Origin: Komarekiella atlantica HA4396-MV6
Lineage (GTDB): Bacteria > Cyanobacteriota > Cyanobacteriia > Cyanobacteriales > Nostocaceae
Assembly (NCBI GenBank): GCA_019359395.1
Contig: JAHHHK010000012.1
Location: forward strand, 124,001 to 188,000
Direction of reading: 5' to 3'
Length of the DNA: 64,000 nucleotides
How positions within the stretch are numbered: position 1 is the stretch's first letter; each line of letters begins with the position of its first letter. Positions 1-9,224 of the stretch are shown here, in pieces. The notes below the pieces were generated by a model. That model was not told the DNA's origin, ran no database searches, and saw only the letters and a list, made by a program, of their open reading frames with translations. The position numbers and the translations under genes are program-made.

Positions 1-456
1 ATCGGCACGACTCAAGTCTGCACCTTTGAGATTCGCCCCACTTAGGTTTGTACCTCGTAAGTCAGCACCCCGCAAGTCAACACCTTGTAAGTTCACATTC
101 ATCAAGTTAGCACCACTCACGAAAGCACCGGCTAACGACACATCACTAAGTATTGCTCCCATTAGGTTAGCACCGCGCAAATTGCTACCCCGCAAGTCAG
201 CCCCCGTTAAATCTGCTTGCATTAAATTTGCTCCCATTAGGTTCGCCCGCAAGTCAGTTTCTTGGAGGTTCGCCCCCATCAAATTCGCCCCTTCCAAATG
301 CCCACCTTCAAGTTTAGAAGCAGCGAAATTAGTGCCGACAAGGGTAGCGCCAGCAAGATTAATGCGGCTTAAATCGAGTTGAGAGAGTTCCTCGTCTTCT
401 AAATTTGCCCCTGGTAGCTGTTTGAGTTTTCCTAATCTAATGGCTTCAATATTCAT
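1..456 (-). CDS. Pentapeptide-repeat protein (3' end beyond window edge)
   Basis: The reading frame is open from an ATG at 456 down to base 1, so the C-terminus lies outside the window. After a leader of about 25 residues it consists of A(D/N)LxG pentapeptides (GANLM, GADLR, GANLK and similar), which fold as a right-handed beta helix. Such proteins are very common in Nostoc and mostly lack a known function. One turn is a residue short (TDLR directly followed by ANLMG). The ATG overlaps the TGA of the upstream DICT gene (ATGA), so the two are probably translationally coupled. The opposite-strand frame here is only a shadow of the repeats. Confidence 0.9.
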   Translation of the reverse strand, partial: MNIEAIRLGKLKQLPGANLEDEELSQLDLSRINLAGATLVGTNFAASKLEGGHLEGANLMGANLQETDLRANLMGANLMQADLTGADLRGSNLRGANLMGAILSDVSLAGAFVSGANLMNVNLQGVDLRGADLRGTNLSGANLKGADLSRAD

Positions 457-1850
457 TTGGGGTAACTACCAATTTCCTCATTAGTCTTGCTGTGGCTATC
501 CCATCGGGAATCAAGAATCCAGATGCCCGCGCTGACTTTGGGTGTCATCTGGGGTAAGTCAAGTCCCTGTTGTAAACCCATGACTAGCAAAGTTAGGGTA
601 TCTACAAGTTTAGGGTCAAAACGGGTAGATTGTTGCTGTCTGCACTCATCCAAAGCTTGAGAAAACATTTCTTGACGGCTCTGATTTGACAATTTTTGCT
701 GATTGACTCGCCACTGAAAGTCTGCCAATAATGCTAATATTCTCGACTCTAGGGGAATTTCATCCCCAGCTAAACCCGCTGGTTCTCCTGTGCCATTCCA
801 CCACTCGGTTTGGTGAGTAATGATTTGAGCAACTGCCCGCAGTCGTGACATTGTTCTCAGTACTTGCGCTCCCGGTACTAAGGGACAAGTTAAGGGAGAA
901 CTAGGGGCATCTTCTTGGTAGCGTGTGGATATACCGCCAGTGAGAACGCTTTCGGCTTTTTGTAGTGGATCTATGCGGTGCAACAAACCCGCCAGTCGCA
1001 ATCTTTTAATCTGCCATGCAGGAAGATCTAAAAGCTGCCCCATTGCCTCAGCAAGTACAACTACTTCCGCCGCTGCCATTGGATTGTTGACATCTGCCAT
1101 GTCCATCAGTTGCGCCATTCGCAAAAATGCTTGGATTTCGTTAGAAACCAAGTTGCGATCAAGTGCTTGTTGCCGAAGTGCTGTGGGGATGGATAAATTA
1201 TCCTGCCCAGTCTGGAGGTAATCGACTACACGGGAGACAACTGCACCCAAATTTTGCGATCTAGTAATTGATGGTATGATTGCCTGTTTATGATCTGTAA
1301 GTTTTTGCGCCAGTGCTGAGTTGTATTTTTGGATGTGAGCGATCGCTATTTCTGCTGTCTCTTGGACTAACTCTGGCTCAAATGTCCACAAGCCGTAGAA
1401 TTTGCGCTCTAAGTCTGATGTGGGTACTCCAGCATTCCCATAATCTGCTTCTGATAATTCTTGACAAATTACCATTGCTGTGTATGCTGGCGACAGAATA
1501 ATTAAGTGCCATTCTTGCGCTACTGGATCGACTGGATCTAATTCTACTAAGTCTACATTGGATAATTGACTTGTGGGATGTTCAGCAAAACCAGTATCAG
1601 GAGCAGCTATAATAGCAATTTCGCGGCTGCGCTGGGCGATGTCTGCATATCGTTGGGCTTCTTGCAGATACCATTTCCCCTGTTGAAAGGCTGTGATAAC
1701 TAGGGGTGTGCCTTCGTCGGCTAAGATTTGGTCTTCTAGGGCATGGCAAAGGGAGACTAGGGTATTTTTGTAGTACACCCCGAATCGAATTGGCCTGGTA
1801 CTTTGACGATGGGCTGTTTCCAGCTGTTGTAGGATTGAACCTTCTAACAT
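453..1850 (-). CDS. DICT sensory-domain protein with degenerate HD-GYP-like C-terminal half
   Basis: The protein has 465 residues. Residues about 20-150 (from RFGVYYKNTLVSL onward) resemble the DICT domain, a sensory module found in cyanobacterial two-component and diguanylate cyclase proteins. Residues about 225-430 are helical and resemble HD-GYP: LLHRID at 289-294 sits where LLHDIGK is expected, and HQTEWWNGTGEPAGL at 346-360 aligns with the HHE-WDGTGYP-GL segment. The HD aspartate is replaced and GYP reads GEP, so phosphodiesterase activity is doubtful and a binding or scaffold role is more likely (inference). It overlaps the pentapeptide gene downstream by ATGA, suggesting a two-gene operon. 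Confidence 0.75.
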   Translation of the reverse strand: MLEGSILQQLETAHRQSTRPIRFGVYYKNTLVSLCHALEDQILADEGTPLVITAFQQGKWYLQEAQRYADIAQRSREIAIIAAPDTGFAEHPTSQLSNVDLVELDPVDPVAQEWHLIILSPAYTAMVICQELSEADYGNAGVPTSDLERKFYGLWTFEPELVQETAEIAIAHIQKYNSALAQKLTDHKQAIIPSITRSQNLGAVVSRVVDYLQTGQDNLSIPTALRQQALDRNLVSNEIQAFLRMAQLMDMADVNNPMAAAEVVVLAEAMGQLLDLPAWQIKRLRLAGLLHRIDPLQKAESVLTGGISTRYQEDAPSSPLTCPLVPGAQVLRTMSRLRAVAQIITHQTEWWNGTGEPAGLAGDEIPLESRILALLADFQWRVNQQKLSNQSRQEMFSQALDECRQQQSTRFDPKLVDTLTLLVMGLQQGLDLPQMTPKVSAGIWILDSRWDSHSKTNEEIGSYPK

Positions 1851-1936
1851 GGGATTTGGTGAAAATAATCGCAGAATAGTCGGGGAGTGGAGGATAAGGA
1901 GACGGAATTTTGCCTGATTTGATTATGCGTCTTCTA

Positions 1937-3526
1937 TCAAATAGTTACCAACTGTTTTTCTTTCGTCTCCATTGGCGCCGAAAGTGCTGTTTCTAAGTCA
2001 GCGCAACCAAGCTTTTCTTCTAAGATGTTCATGACTTCGCGTCCGAAGTCGTTAGGGTTTTGTTGCCAAGCTTGCAAGCAGACTTCGCCAAAGAATGAAC
2101 CAAGAGGTTCAGGGTTCCAAAGGAGTTTTTTGGCTGTCCAAGGCATTAAGCTCATTGGATCATATCCTGGTTTAAGGATGCCCTCTTTGAAAGCATATTC
2201 TTCTAAATGGGTATGGGGTTGCAGTCCAATAAAAAAGATAGCAGGTTCGACCTTATCCGCGCCAAAAATCCGTTCTAGTTCACGGTGGTAGGCAATGGTT
2301 TGGCGAATGGTTTCGGGGCGTTCGTCAATGACGTTAAAGGAGTAGTTAACGGAAACCAAATCATTAAAACCAGCTGCTTTTAAATCACGGCAGTTTTGCA
2401 AGACGGTTCGCAGATTGTACCCCATCCGCATTTTCCGCACGAGTTCTTGAGAACCACTGGTAATACCAATTTCAAAGTAGTTCATTCCGGTTTTTGCCAT
2501 CAACTCACACAACTCTGGTGTTAGGTTGTCGGCTCTGATGTATGCTGCCCAGTGGATGTCTGTCATGCCAGAATCGACGATTTTTTGTAATAGTTCTACA
2601 GCATCGTCGATAAATTTCCGCGCTGGGATGAATTGGGCGTCGGTAAACCAGAAATTGCGAATGCCGCGATCGTATAATTGCCGCATCTCAGCAACAACTT
2701 CATCGGCTGGGTTGATGCGTACTTGTTTACCTTCAACTACGGTATAGACGCAATAGCAGCAATTATGGGGACAACCACGCTTAGTTTGAACACCGATGTA
2801 AAAGTCTTGTTCTTGCAGGTAATAGTTAAATTCAGGCCAAATGCTTTCAATATAATCGTAGTTACAGGCAGTCTTCTCTAGTGGGGTGGGTTGTTCGTGA
2901 ATTAGCCGTTTTCGTGGTTGAATTTCTCCTACTACGTAACAACGTTCATCTTGAAACTCTCTATCACTTAAAAGTTTTTCCAATAGGGTTTCCCCTTCAC
3001 CCACAGAAATAATTGTTCCTTTGGGTAAGCTTTTACCCAACTGTTCGTAAAATACACTGACTGCACCACCGCCCACAACTACACGGGCATTAGAATTATA
3101 TTTCTGGGCACGTTTTAAACCGCGTTTAATTAATCCCAGGTTGCGCCACAATTCTACATAGTAAGCGATAAAGATTCGCAAACCGCCCAATCCCCCGCGT
3201 AGTTTCAATAGAGGATTCTTGGCGTAGTAAAATTCAAAGGCGTTTTGCAGGGGATTACCACCGCGTCCCCCTACTGGGGCATATATTTGGATATCTCGCC
3301 AAGAAAAGACTAGTAGTGTCGGTTTAAATTCATCGATACAGCGATCCAAGGCGGCAGCGTAATCTAAAGGTGGTACTGTTCCCAAATCAAAGATACGCTG
3401 TTCGATATTGGGAAACTGCTTGTGAACGTGATCGCTAAGGTAGATAACCCCAATAGGAAAGATGGGGTTACAGGGAAGGCGAACGTAGAGAATTCGATTT
3501 TCCGTCATGGGTGTTTTAGCTTCCAT
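1937..3526 (-). CDS. B12-binding-type radical SAM protein
   Basis: This 529-residue protein has an N-terminal region (about 10-200) resembling a cobalamin-binding Rossmann domain, with a glycine-rich VVVGGGAVS segment near 149-157. A radical SAM domain follows with the 4Fe-4S cluster cysteines C252, C256 and C259 (CPHNCCYC). The arrangement matches the BchE/P-methylase-like superfamily. Close cyanobacterial relatives are sometimes named photosystem II high-light acclimation radical SAM protein, but I cannot verify that the name applies. An alternative ATG lies six codons in (MTENRILYV), and neither start has a clear ribosome binding site. The substrate is unknown. Confidence 0.75.
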   Translation of the reverse strand: MEAKTPMTENRILYVRLPCNPIFPIGVIYLSDHVHKQFPNIEQRIFDLGTVPPLDYAAALDRCIDEFKPTLLVFSWRDIQIYAPVGGRGGNPLQNAFEFYYAKNPLLKLRGGLGGLRIFIAYYVELWRNLGLIKRGLKRAQKYNSNARVVVGGGAVSVFYEQLGKSLPKGTIISVGEGETLLEKLLSDREFQDERCYVVGEIQPRKRLIHEQPTPLEKTACNYDYIESIWPEFNYYLQEQDFYIGVQTKRGCPHNCCYCVYTVVEGKQVRINPADEVVAEMRQLYDRGIRNFWFTDAQFIPARKFIDDAVELLQKIVDSGMTDIHWAAYIRADNLTPELCELMAKTGMNYFEIGITSGSQELVRKMRMGYNLRTVLQNCRDLKAAGFNDLVSVNYSFNVIDERPETIRQTIAYHRELERIFGADKVEPAIFFIGLQPHTHLEEYAFKEGILKPGYDPMSLMPWTAKKLLWNPEPLGSFFGEVCLQAWQQNPNDFGREVMNILEEKLGCADLETALSAPMETKEKQLVTI

Positions 3527-4111
3527 CTTGCCAATCTTTCGGGGAAAATGAGAAAAAATTTGGTTTTAAAGCGTGTGTTTGTTTTGGCTACTCTGTATCT
3601 ATCAAAATCTTGCTTGACATATAAGCCGATTTTTGATACGTGCAAATTTTGCGTTGCCAATTGTCAGAATCAATAAAATTGTTGTGCCAAATGCATGACA
3701 TTTAGCGACAGGCTTTATGAAGATACTTTTCATATAGCTTTACGATAACATTGAGCTTATTCATTAAGCGATGATCGCAGCTGATTAGTCTTGGGACAGA
3801 TGAAACAGAAAAACTCACTTGTTACTTAGGCAAGAAGCAAGAGAATAGTCGTTATGCCCATACCCTAATTATCTCTTTAGGCGAGTTCAAGTTTTTTGCT
3901 AGAGAAAAATATTAAAAACTTTTACGTATAGTGTATAATTTTCAAAAAGCAATAGATTTTTACAAAAATTTCATAACTTTATAAGTACTTCTTTAGATAG
4001 AAATAATCTCTAAAGATTCAGTTGGTATTCGGAGTTACAGCAGTGGGGATCAGCGGATGCTAGGCTGGGCTAGTGTAATGTAAAATTGTGGCGTAAAGCT
4101 CCTCAGCAGTT
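3527..4111. other. Divergent intergenic region, no gene seen
   Basis: These 585 AT-rich bases separate the minus-strand radical SAM gene from DUF1830 on the plus strand and must hold promoters for both. A TTGACA hexamer lies near 3615, and a TATAAT-like stretch (gtgtataatt) near 3930. I found no convincing small gene or RNA structure. Confidence 0.4.
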
Positions 4112-4504
4112 ATGGCTCAAATATTAGATCCTCTACCACCTGAGCAATCAGCGAAAATTCTCTGCTGCTACGTTAATGCCACGAGCAAGATACAAGTGGC
4201 TCGCATCTCCAATATTCCCAACTGGTACTTTGAACGGGTTGTTTTTCCTGGACAACGCCTCGTGTTTGAAGCTCCACGGAAAGCTCAAATGGAGATTCAT
4301 ACGGGTATGATGGCAAGTGCAATTTTATCCGATAAGATTCCGTGCGATCGCTTGATGCTCAAGGAACCAAGCAGTTATGAATTTGATACAAACTCGTCAG
4401 AAGAAAAAGACTCTCTTAATACCAGACAAATAGTGCAACTTAATACAAAAACCGGAGATACCATAAAACCTTTACAAGTCGCTGGTTTAGCATCTGTTGA
4501 TTAA
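4112..4504 (+). CDS. DUF1830 domain protein
   Basis: This 130-residue protein carries the conserved cyanobacterial DUF1830 block ILCCYVNATSKIQVARI followed by NWYFERVVFPGQRLVFEA (about residues 16-55). The family is small, soluble and almost restricted to cyanobacteria, with no assigned function. The C-terminal 40 residues are polar and look disordered. It stands alone and is followed by a strong hairpin terminator. Confidence 0.85.
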   Translation: MAQILDPLPPEQSAKILCCYVNATSKIQVARISNIPNWYFERVVFPGQRLVFEAPRKAQMEIHTGMMASAILSDKIPCDRLMLKEPSSYEFDTNSSEEKDSLNTRQIVQLNTKTGDTIKPLQVAGLASVD

Positions 4505-4537
4505 GAAAAAAATTTTGCTCAATTTTGCTCAATTTGG

Positions 4538-4565
4538 GGGTTACTGAATTCAGTAGCCCTTTTTA
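4538..4565 (+). terminator. Rho-independent terminator after DUF1830 gene
   Basis: A 10-bp stem (gggttactga / tcagtagccc, including one G-T pair) with a 2-base loop is followed by five Ts. It begins 34 bases after the DUF1830 stop codon. Confidence 0.8.
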
Positions 4566-4571
4566 TTTATT

Positions 4572-4635
4572 GGTCAAGAGTCAAGAGTAGAGACGCGATT
4601 AATCGCGTCTGTACAAGGGTCAAGGGTCAAGAGTA
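4572..4635 (+). repeat. Dispersed composite repeat, partial copy with 20-bp palindrome
   Basis: The segment contains the perfect 20-bp palindrome AGACGCGATTAATCGCGTCT (4591-4610) flanked by repeated GGTCAAGAG/GGGTCAAG motifs. The same palindrome and flanks recur at 46544-46699 and, inverted, at 51072-51240. It is intergenic and non-coding. Confidence 0.85.
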
Positions 4636-4837
4636 ATTAGGTAAGCTAACTTGCCTAAATGTTGCATCTTTTCGTTAAAACCGTTATTAGTCATTAGTCC
4701 TTTATGAACACAAATGACTAATGACGACCTAAAGAGTTAATGTGCAACTTCAAAATGTAACAGCTGACTCTGACTTTGGACTGTTGACTGTTGAATGCAC
4801 TCACGAGAAAATGTGCTTTTTTGTAGCTCATTACCTG

Positions 4838-5299
4838 ATGAATCTGCCTTCTTTTATTTGGCTGTGGAAAATAGCCGCTTGGTCAATGGGGTTGTCTGTG
4901 CTGGCATATTTGATGTTAGCCGTTACGGGCGTTTTAATGTTTCGGGCGAGAACTTTGCGGGAGTTCCCTTTTATTAACCCATTTATGAGCGGAAATCGGG
5001 GAGTGCGATCGCTCCACTACATAATGGGTATCAGCATGGTAAGTTTAGTGCTGCTACTGCTGGTAATTGGTATTGTTGGCACTTTGGGACACTTCGGTTC
5101 TTTAGGACACTCATCACACTTGGTGGCTGGGCTGATAGTAGTAGTGTTAGTTTTACTGTCTGCTTTCAGTGCTACGCAAATTCATCCTAGACGACCTTGG
5201 GCTAGACCTTTACACATCGGTGTGAATATTATCTTATTTGTGGGATTTGCTTGGGTGTCTTTGACTGGTTGGAGTGTAGTGCAAAAGTATTTACCTTAA
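4838..5299 (+). CDS. DUF4079 domain membrane protein
   Basis: The frame is open from 4742, but the DUF4079 similarity and first membrane segment begin at the ATG at 4838 (MNLPSFIWLWKIAAWSMG), which I take as the start (153 residues); 4811 is an alternative. Four hydrophobic segments are evident, with histidines in or near them (LHY, HFGSLGHSSH, IHPRRPW, PLHIG) that could ligate heme or metal as in cytochrome b561-like folds (inference). The family is cyanobacterial and of unknown function. Confidence 0.75.
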   Translation: MNLPSFIWLWKIAAWSMGLSVLAYLMLAVTGVLMFRARTLREFPFINPFMSGNRGVRSLHYIMGISMVSLVLLLLVIGIVGTLGHFGSLGHSSHLVAGLIVVVLVLLSAFSATQIHPRRPWARPLHIGVNIILFVGFAWVSLTGWSVVQKYLP

Positions 5300-5453
5300 T
5301 TGAACCGTTAAGACAACTTCCAGAAAGTGTTTCTCTGGAACCTCTACTGGCATAGAGAAAATAAAAGTATCAACAGGTTTCGTATTTGTTTGCCTGAATG
5401 CTTACCAGGTTCCCAGTTAGTATGAACTTAAAGACAATAATCGTGATTGAGCC

Positions 5454-6020
5454 GTGACAGCAAATTCAGCCAATACCTCAGCTTCTATTTTTCACCTGTC
5501 TCCGTTGATTCGGATTACGTTGTTGAGTCTATATCTAGCACTTACAGTACCATTACCTTTCTTATCGCAAGTAACGGCTGCACCCATATCACCAGAATTA
5601 TTATGGGTAGGGATTAGCATCGGCTTCGTTGCTTTATATGCGGTATTGACTGAACGAATAATAGTAGATGACCAGGAAATTCAGGTTACTTACCCCGCTT
5701 GGGTTCCTCGCTTCTTCCGTAAAGGTTGGGTTTTACCTTGGTCACAGGTGAAAGAGTTAAAGCCCCGCACCACTGGACAAGGAGGACTAGTTTATTATTT
5801 CCTTAGTCAAGAGGGGAAAGCTTATTTACTACCGATGCGTGTAGCTGGATTTACCCGTTTGGTGCAAATTGTGCAAGCAAAGACGGGTATTGATACTACA
5901 GATGTTCGTCCTTTAGCAAAGCCGTGGATGTACTTGATTTTATTCGGATTCACTCTGCTGCTACTATTAGTCGATGGCTGGACGATCGCCACAGCCTTAG
6001 CCACTCAACAATTAACTTAG
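5454..6020 (+). CDS. Hypothetical membrane protein with PH-like middle region
   Basis: This 188-residue protein starts at a GTG. Hydrophobic segments lie at about 19-39, 48-66 and 157-182. Between the second and third is a soluble stretch with alternating beta pattern (IIVDDQEIQVTYP, WVLPWSQVKELKPR) like bacterial PH domains. I do not recognise the family by name. Only 16 bases separate it from the following ABC ATPase, so the two are probably co-transcribed, and it could be a small membrane partner of that ATPase (inference). Confidence 0.7.
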   Translation: MTANSANTSASIFHLSPLIRITLLSLYLALTVPLPFLSQVTAAPISPELLWVGISIGFVALYAVLTERIIVDDQEIQVTYPAWVPRFFRKGWVLPWSQVKELKPRTTGQGGLVYYFLSQEGKAYLLPMRVAGFTRLVQIVQAKTGIDTTDVRPLAKPWMYLILFGFTLLLLLVDGWTIATALATQQLT

Positions 6021-6036
6021 AGTTAGGCATGGGGTA

Positions 6037-6864
6037 TTGGTAACTATCCCCAGTCCCCAATCACTAGTCCCCATTCCCCCATTTAACTTGGATAATGTGA
6101 CAGCAACCACACTCAGGCTAGAGCAAGTTAATCTGTTTGCAAAACTAAAAACCCAACTTTCAGGGAATCAGCAAGGATATCCCATATTGCAGGATATTTC
6201 TTTGGAGGTGTTTGCAGGCGATCGCCTGGCTATTGTAGGTTCATCTGGTGCTGGTAAAACTTCGTTATTACGCCTCCTCAACCGCCTGATTGAACCTACT
6301 AGCGGTAAAATCTATCTAGAAAATCAAGAATATCGCCAAATTCCTGCTATCCAGTTACGCCAGGAGGTGACACTTGTATTACAAGAGTCGAAACTATTGG
6401 GTATGACGGTTCAGCAAGCCTTAGCTTATCCTTTGCTTTTGCGTGGTTTTTCCAAACAGACAATTCAGCAACGAGTTAGTGACTGGATAGAACAACTACA
6501 CATTCCCAGTGAATGGTTAGGGCGGACTGAGCTACAACTTTCCGCTGGAGAGCGACAGCTAGTAGCTCTTGCTCGTGCCTTAGTCACACAACCGAAAATT
6601 TTACTATTAGACGAGCCAACCTCTGCCCTAGACGCTGGTAAAGTTTCTCATGTGATGCAAGTCTTAATCCAGCTGAGTCAAACTCATCAAACTACAATCT
6701 TGATGGTAAATCACCAACTAGAGTTAACCCAGATGTTTTGTACACGGTTATTACACCTAAAACAAGGTCATTTATTGGCAAATCAAAGTGCTTCTGAAAT
6801 AAATTGGGTTAACTTACGAGACTTGATGCAAGCAGAAGCCCAAGCAGATGAGGAATGGAGTTAA
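6037..6864 (+). CDS. ABC transporter ATP-binding protein (FetA/YbbL-like)
   Basis: This 275-residue ATPase has Walker A GSSGAGKT (68-75), signature LSAGE (168-172), Walker B ILLLDEP (188-194) and the switch histidine H226. The start is a TTG, because no in-frame ATG precedes the domain. Spacing and motifs resemble FetA/YbbL-type export ATPases. No permease gene of the FetB type is nearby, so the partner is either encoded elsewhere or is the preceding membrane protein (inference). Substrate unknown. Confidence 0.8.
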   Translation: MVTIPSPQSLVPIPPFNLDNVTATTLRLEQVNLFAKLKTQLSGNQQGYPILQDISLEVFAGDRLAIVGSSGAGKTSLLRLLNRLIEPTSGKIYLENQEYRQIPAIQLRQEVTLVLQESKLLGMTVQQALAYPLLLRGFSKQTIQQRVSDWIEQLHIPSEWLGRTELQLSAGERQLVALARALVTQPKILLLDEPTSALDAGKVSHVMQVLIQLSQTHQTTILMVNHQLELTQMFCTRLLHLKQGHLLANQSASEINWVNLRDLMQAEAQADEEWS

Positions 6865-6926
6865 ATAGTGGTGAGGAATTCTCTCAAAATTAATAACTTA
6901 CTAACCTAAAAATCATCACTCAGAAC

Positions 6927-7703
6927 TCAGGACTGTGTTAATTGACCACTGAGTGTTGAGCGTTGATTGCTAAATCTTTCTTTAGCTAACTTTGTTTGTG
7001 ATTGTGAAACATTGGCATTCAAAATTTCCATGTTAAAACGGTATCCTACATTGCGGATAGTTTGAATCAAACTGGGTTGGCGGGGATCAAGTTCAACCTT
7101 TTTCCGCAGCGATAAAACATGAGTATCAATAGTACGCGGGTTGTCGATGGCGTCAGGCCACGCACGACGCAGCAATTCCGACCTACTCAAAGGCACACCC
7201 CCAGCTTGCGCCAAAACATATAGCAAACTGAATTCTTGGGGCGTTAAGTCGATAAATTCCCCTTGGAAGCGGACGCGGCGCTGTACTAAATCGATTTGCA
7301 AAGTGCCATAATCCAAATAAGCTGGTGCAGTGGGTGTGCGCTTACGGCGAATTAATGCTTCTACCCTTGCCAGAAACTCTTGCATTCCAAAAGGTTTGCT
7401 CAAGTAGTCATCTGCACCTGCCTTTAAACCTGCGACGATATCAGCTTCATTACTACGAGCAGATAGCATGAGAATGAGAGGCTGCTGCTGGCGATGCAAC
7501 CAACGACAAAACTCAATTCCATCGCCATCAGGTAGGTCAGCATCTAAAATAACCAATGTTGGTTGATGGCTTAAAAATACTTCCCTTGCTTGATAAATAC
7601 TGGCGGCTTGATGCACGCGGTATTCCAGTTGTTGCAAGTGCCAACCCAGCAACGACCTCAGATGGGGATTTCCCTCAACGATTTCAATACAAACCGAACC
7701 CAC
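6927..7703 (-). CDS. OmpR-family response regulator with atypical acidic pocket
   Basis: This 258-residue protein has a receiver domain (1-115) with phospho-acceptor D54 (ILDADLPDG), S81 and K103 (LSKPF), then an OmpR/PhoB winged helix (about 128-225: LTPQEFSLLYVLA, RTIDTHVLSLRKK, GYRFN). The acidic pocket that normally reads DD or ED after beta-1 reads EG here (E10, G11), so Mg-dependent phosphorylation may be weak. A tail of about 35 polar residues follows. No histidine kinase is adjacent. Its divergent neighbour is the DUF6761 gene. Confidence 0.85.
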   Translation of the reverse strand: MGSVCIEIVEGNPHLRSLLGWHLQQLEYRVHQAASIYQAREVFLSHQPTLVILDADLPDGDGIEFCRWLHRQQQPLILMLSARSNEADIVAGLKAGADDYLSKPFGMQEFLARVEALIRRKRTPTAPAYLDYGTLQIDLVQRRVRFQGEFIDLTPQEFSLLYVLAQAGGVPLSRSELLRRAWPDAIDNPRTIDTHVLSLRKKVELDPRQPSLIQTIRNVGYRFNMEILNANVSQSQTKLAKERFSNQRSTLSGQLTQS

Positions 7704-8258
7704 GGCGGCAAGACCCCTTAGCGTCGATGACTTTCAAAGTAACAAGCCCATGCCCAAGGTTTTGTAGCCTTTGTTACTTCATCTGCTATTATCTTTACAT
7801 TTCCTCATTGCAAGAGTGGCAATATCTTTAATTTGTGCCTTGCCGAGAGCCGATTAGTAATATTCTTAAATTTTTGTTAGACTTATCAAAAGTTCTTTTG
7901 GCTAAATAACGTGCTAAATAGCAGGTTGTAATGTCCAGAAAAACTGTAATCAAACTAGCTAACGATTACCAAAATCATCTTTCAGCCTTATGGTAAAATC
8001 GGATTCTATCTTAACCAAGATTGATCCCCGCCCTTACCAATCTAATCTGGCTGTTAATAGAGAAAATCATAAAAATAGCTTACTAAATAATCATATTCCG
8101 ATTTTTTCTGGAATAGGATCTAGTTAGATTGTAGCTGCTGGGGATATTGCCCAAAGTAGATTTATTAACTTTGAGTTAATGCCAAACTAAAAGTGAGACT
8201 TCACATTTTGGCGTGAATCATTTACAATTCTCATTCCAGAGAGATTAATACAGCAGTT
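7704..8258. other. Divergent intergenic region, no gene seen
   Basis: These 555 AT-rich bases lie between the divergent response regulator and the DUF6761 gene. There is no convincing ORF, tRNA or strong hairpin; the open frame running out of the regulator gene on the plus strand looks like a shadow. Promoters for both flanking genes must be here. Confidence 0.4.
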
Positions 8259-8507
8259 ATGCTCCAAGACACACAAACCATCCGCTATTACCAAAGACTC
8301 ACCGACGCCTTCGCCGAGTTATGGAATCGCGGTTATCGTACGGATGACATGCGGATGTATTTGGATGGATATTTAGCCGCACTGCGACATGGTAACGCTA
8401 TTGAACCTTTTCTGATTCATCGTCTAGAAGAGGAAGCCAGCCGCTACTTGTACGATGGATCAAATTTTGCAGTGCCGCAACCACAGCCACAACCTGATTA
8501 CTACTAA
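8259..8507 (+). CDS. DUF6761 family small protein
   Basis: This 82-residue protein begins MLQDTQTIRYYQRLTDAF and contains RGYRTDDMRMYLDGYLAALR and LIHRLEEEASRYLYD, the hallmark of a highly conserved cyanobacterial small protein (DUF6761). It ends in a Pro/Gln-rich tail. The family has no known function. It is monocistronic, with a terminator about 125 bases downstream. Confidence 0.75.
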   Translation: MLQDTQTIRYYQRLTDAFAELWNRGYRTDDMRMYLDGYLAALRHGNAIEPFLIHRLEEEASRYLYDGSNFAVPQPQPQPDYY

Positions 8508-8630
8508 TGCCCTTAACTTGGTCATTTATAGTAACCGTGTATTGACGCAGGTAATTATAGCATATTATCTGTATTGATAAACGGATTAAGTGGTGTGAAA
8601 TTTTGGAGATATTGTATTAGATAATACGCT

Positions 8631-8679
8631 TCCCCTCAGCCATGTATTAGTTTGGCTAATATAACTGAGGGGATTTTTG
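8631..8679 (+). terminator. Hairpin terminator downstream of DUF6761 gene
   Basis: The outer stem TCCCCTCAG (8631-8639) pairs with CTGAGGGGA (8665-8673). An inner AGCCA/TGGCT stem is also possible. A TTTTT run follows. The distance of 124 bases from the stop leaves room for a long 3' UTR or a short independent transcript. Confidence 0.75.
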
Positions 8680-9224
8680 AATAACTGATTAAATCATTTC
8701 AATGTCAGTTTCAAGTGAGATATTAGTTAATGCTGCGATCGCTCATCTTGAATTGTAGAGTCGAAGCATAACAAGGCAAACTTTTGTAAACATTTTCCGT
8801 AAAGCACACAAGTAGCAAGCTTTAGCTAAGAGTGTACTTGCTTAGCATTCATTTTTTTGTTTCTTACATAGACAATGCCATTATTTGTTGCGATCGCAGA
8901 CTTTTATATACATTTGCAATTTGATGAGGCGTAGTTTATTTGTTTGGATGCAATCCCGATTAGGAGTAAAACGGCAGTTCACTACTGTGTAATAAGCTAC
9001 AATCTCTTTTCTAGAAAGAAACCTGGAAATTCCAGATGTACATTATAACTGGGACTGGCGCTAGAGGCTCCCGCATCTAAATAAGTATTCCCAGCCGGAG
9101 ACTGGGAAGGAGATAATATGCGGTGGGGAACATTGTTGTGCCCCTACGAAAGAACTATATTTTACGCAACTGGAACTAGAACAAAGTCGGTAGTATAAGC
9201 TCTAGTTTGCTACAAAAAAGAGGA
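8680..9224. other. Intergenic region with small hairpin element
   Basis: No gene is visible in these 545 bases. At 9088-9108 there is a perfect hairpin TTCCCAG-(7)-CTGGGAA, set in a sequence (gaggctcccgcat upstream) that resembles dispersed Nostoc intergenic repeats. HIP1 sites occur near 8738 and 8890. Confidence 0.45.

Noticed and set aside
26-382. Open frame on the plus strand opposite the pentapeptide gene
   Set aside because: It is the antisense of A(D/N)LxG repeats (giving KFAPIRFAP-like strings). The minus-strand frame has the start, coupling and family match.
7556-7831. Plus-strand frame at the 5' end of the response regulator
   Set aside because: It is mostly antisense to the receiver domain and lacks homology features.
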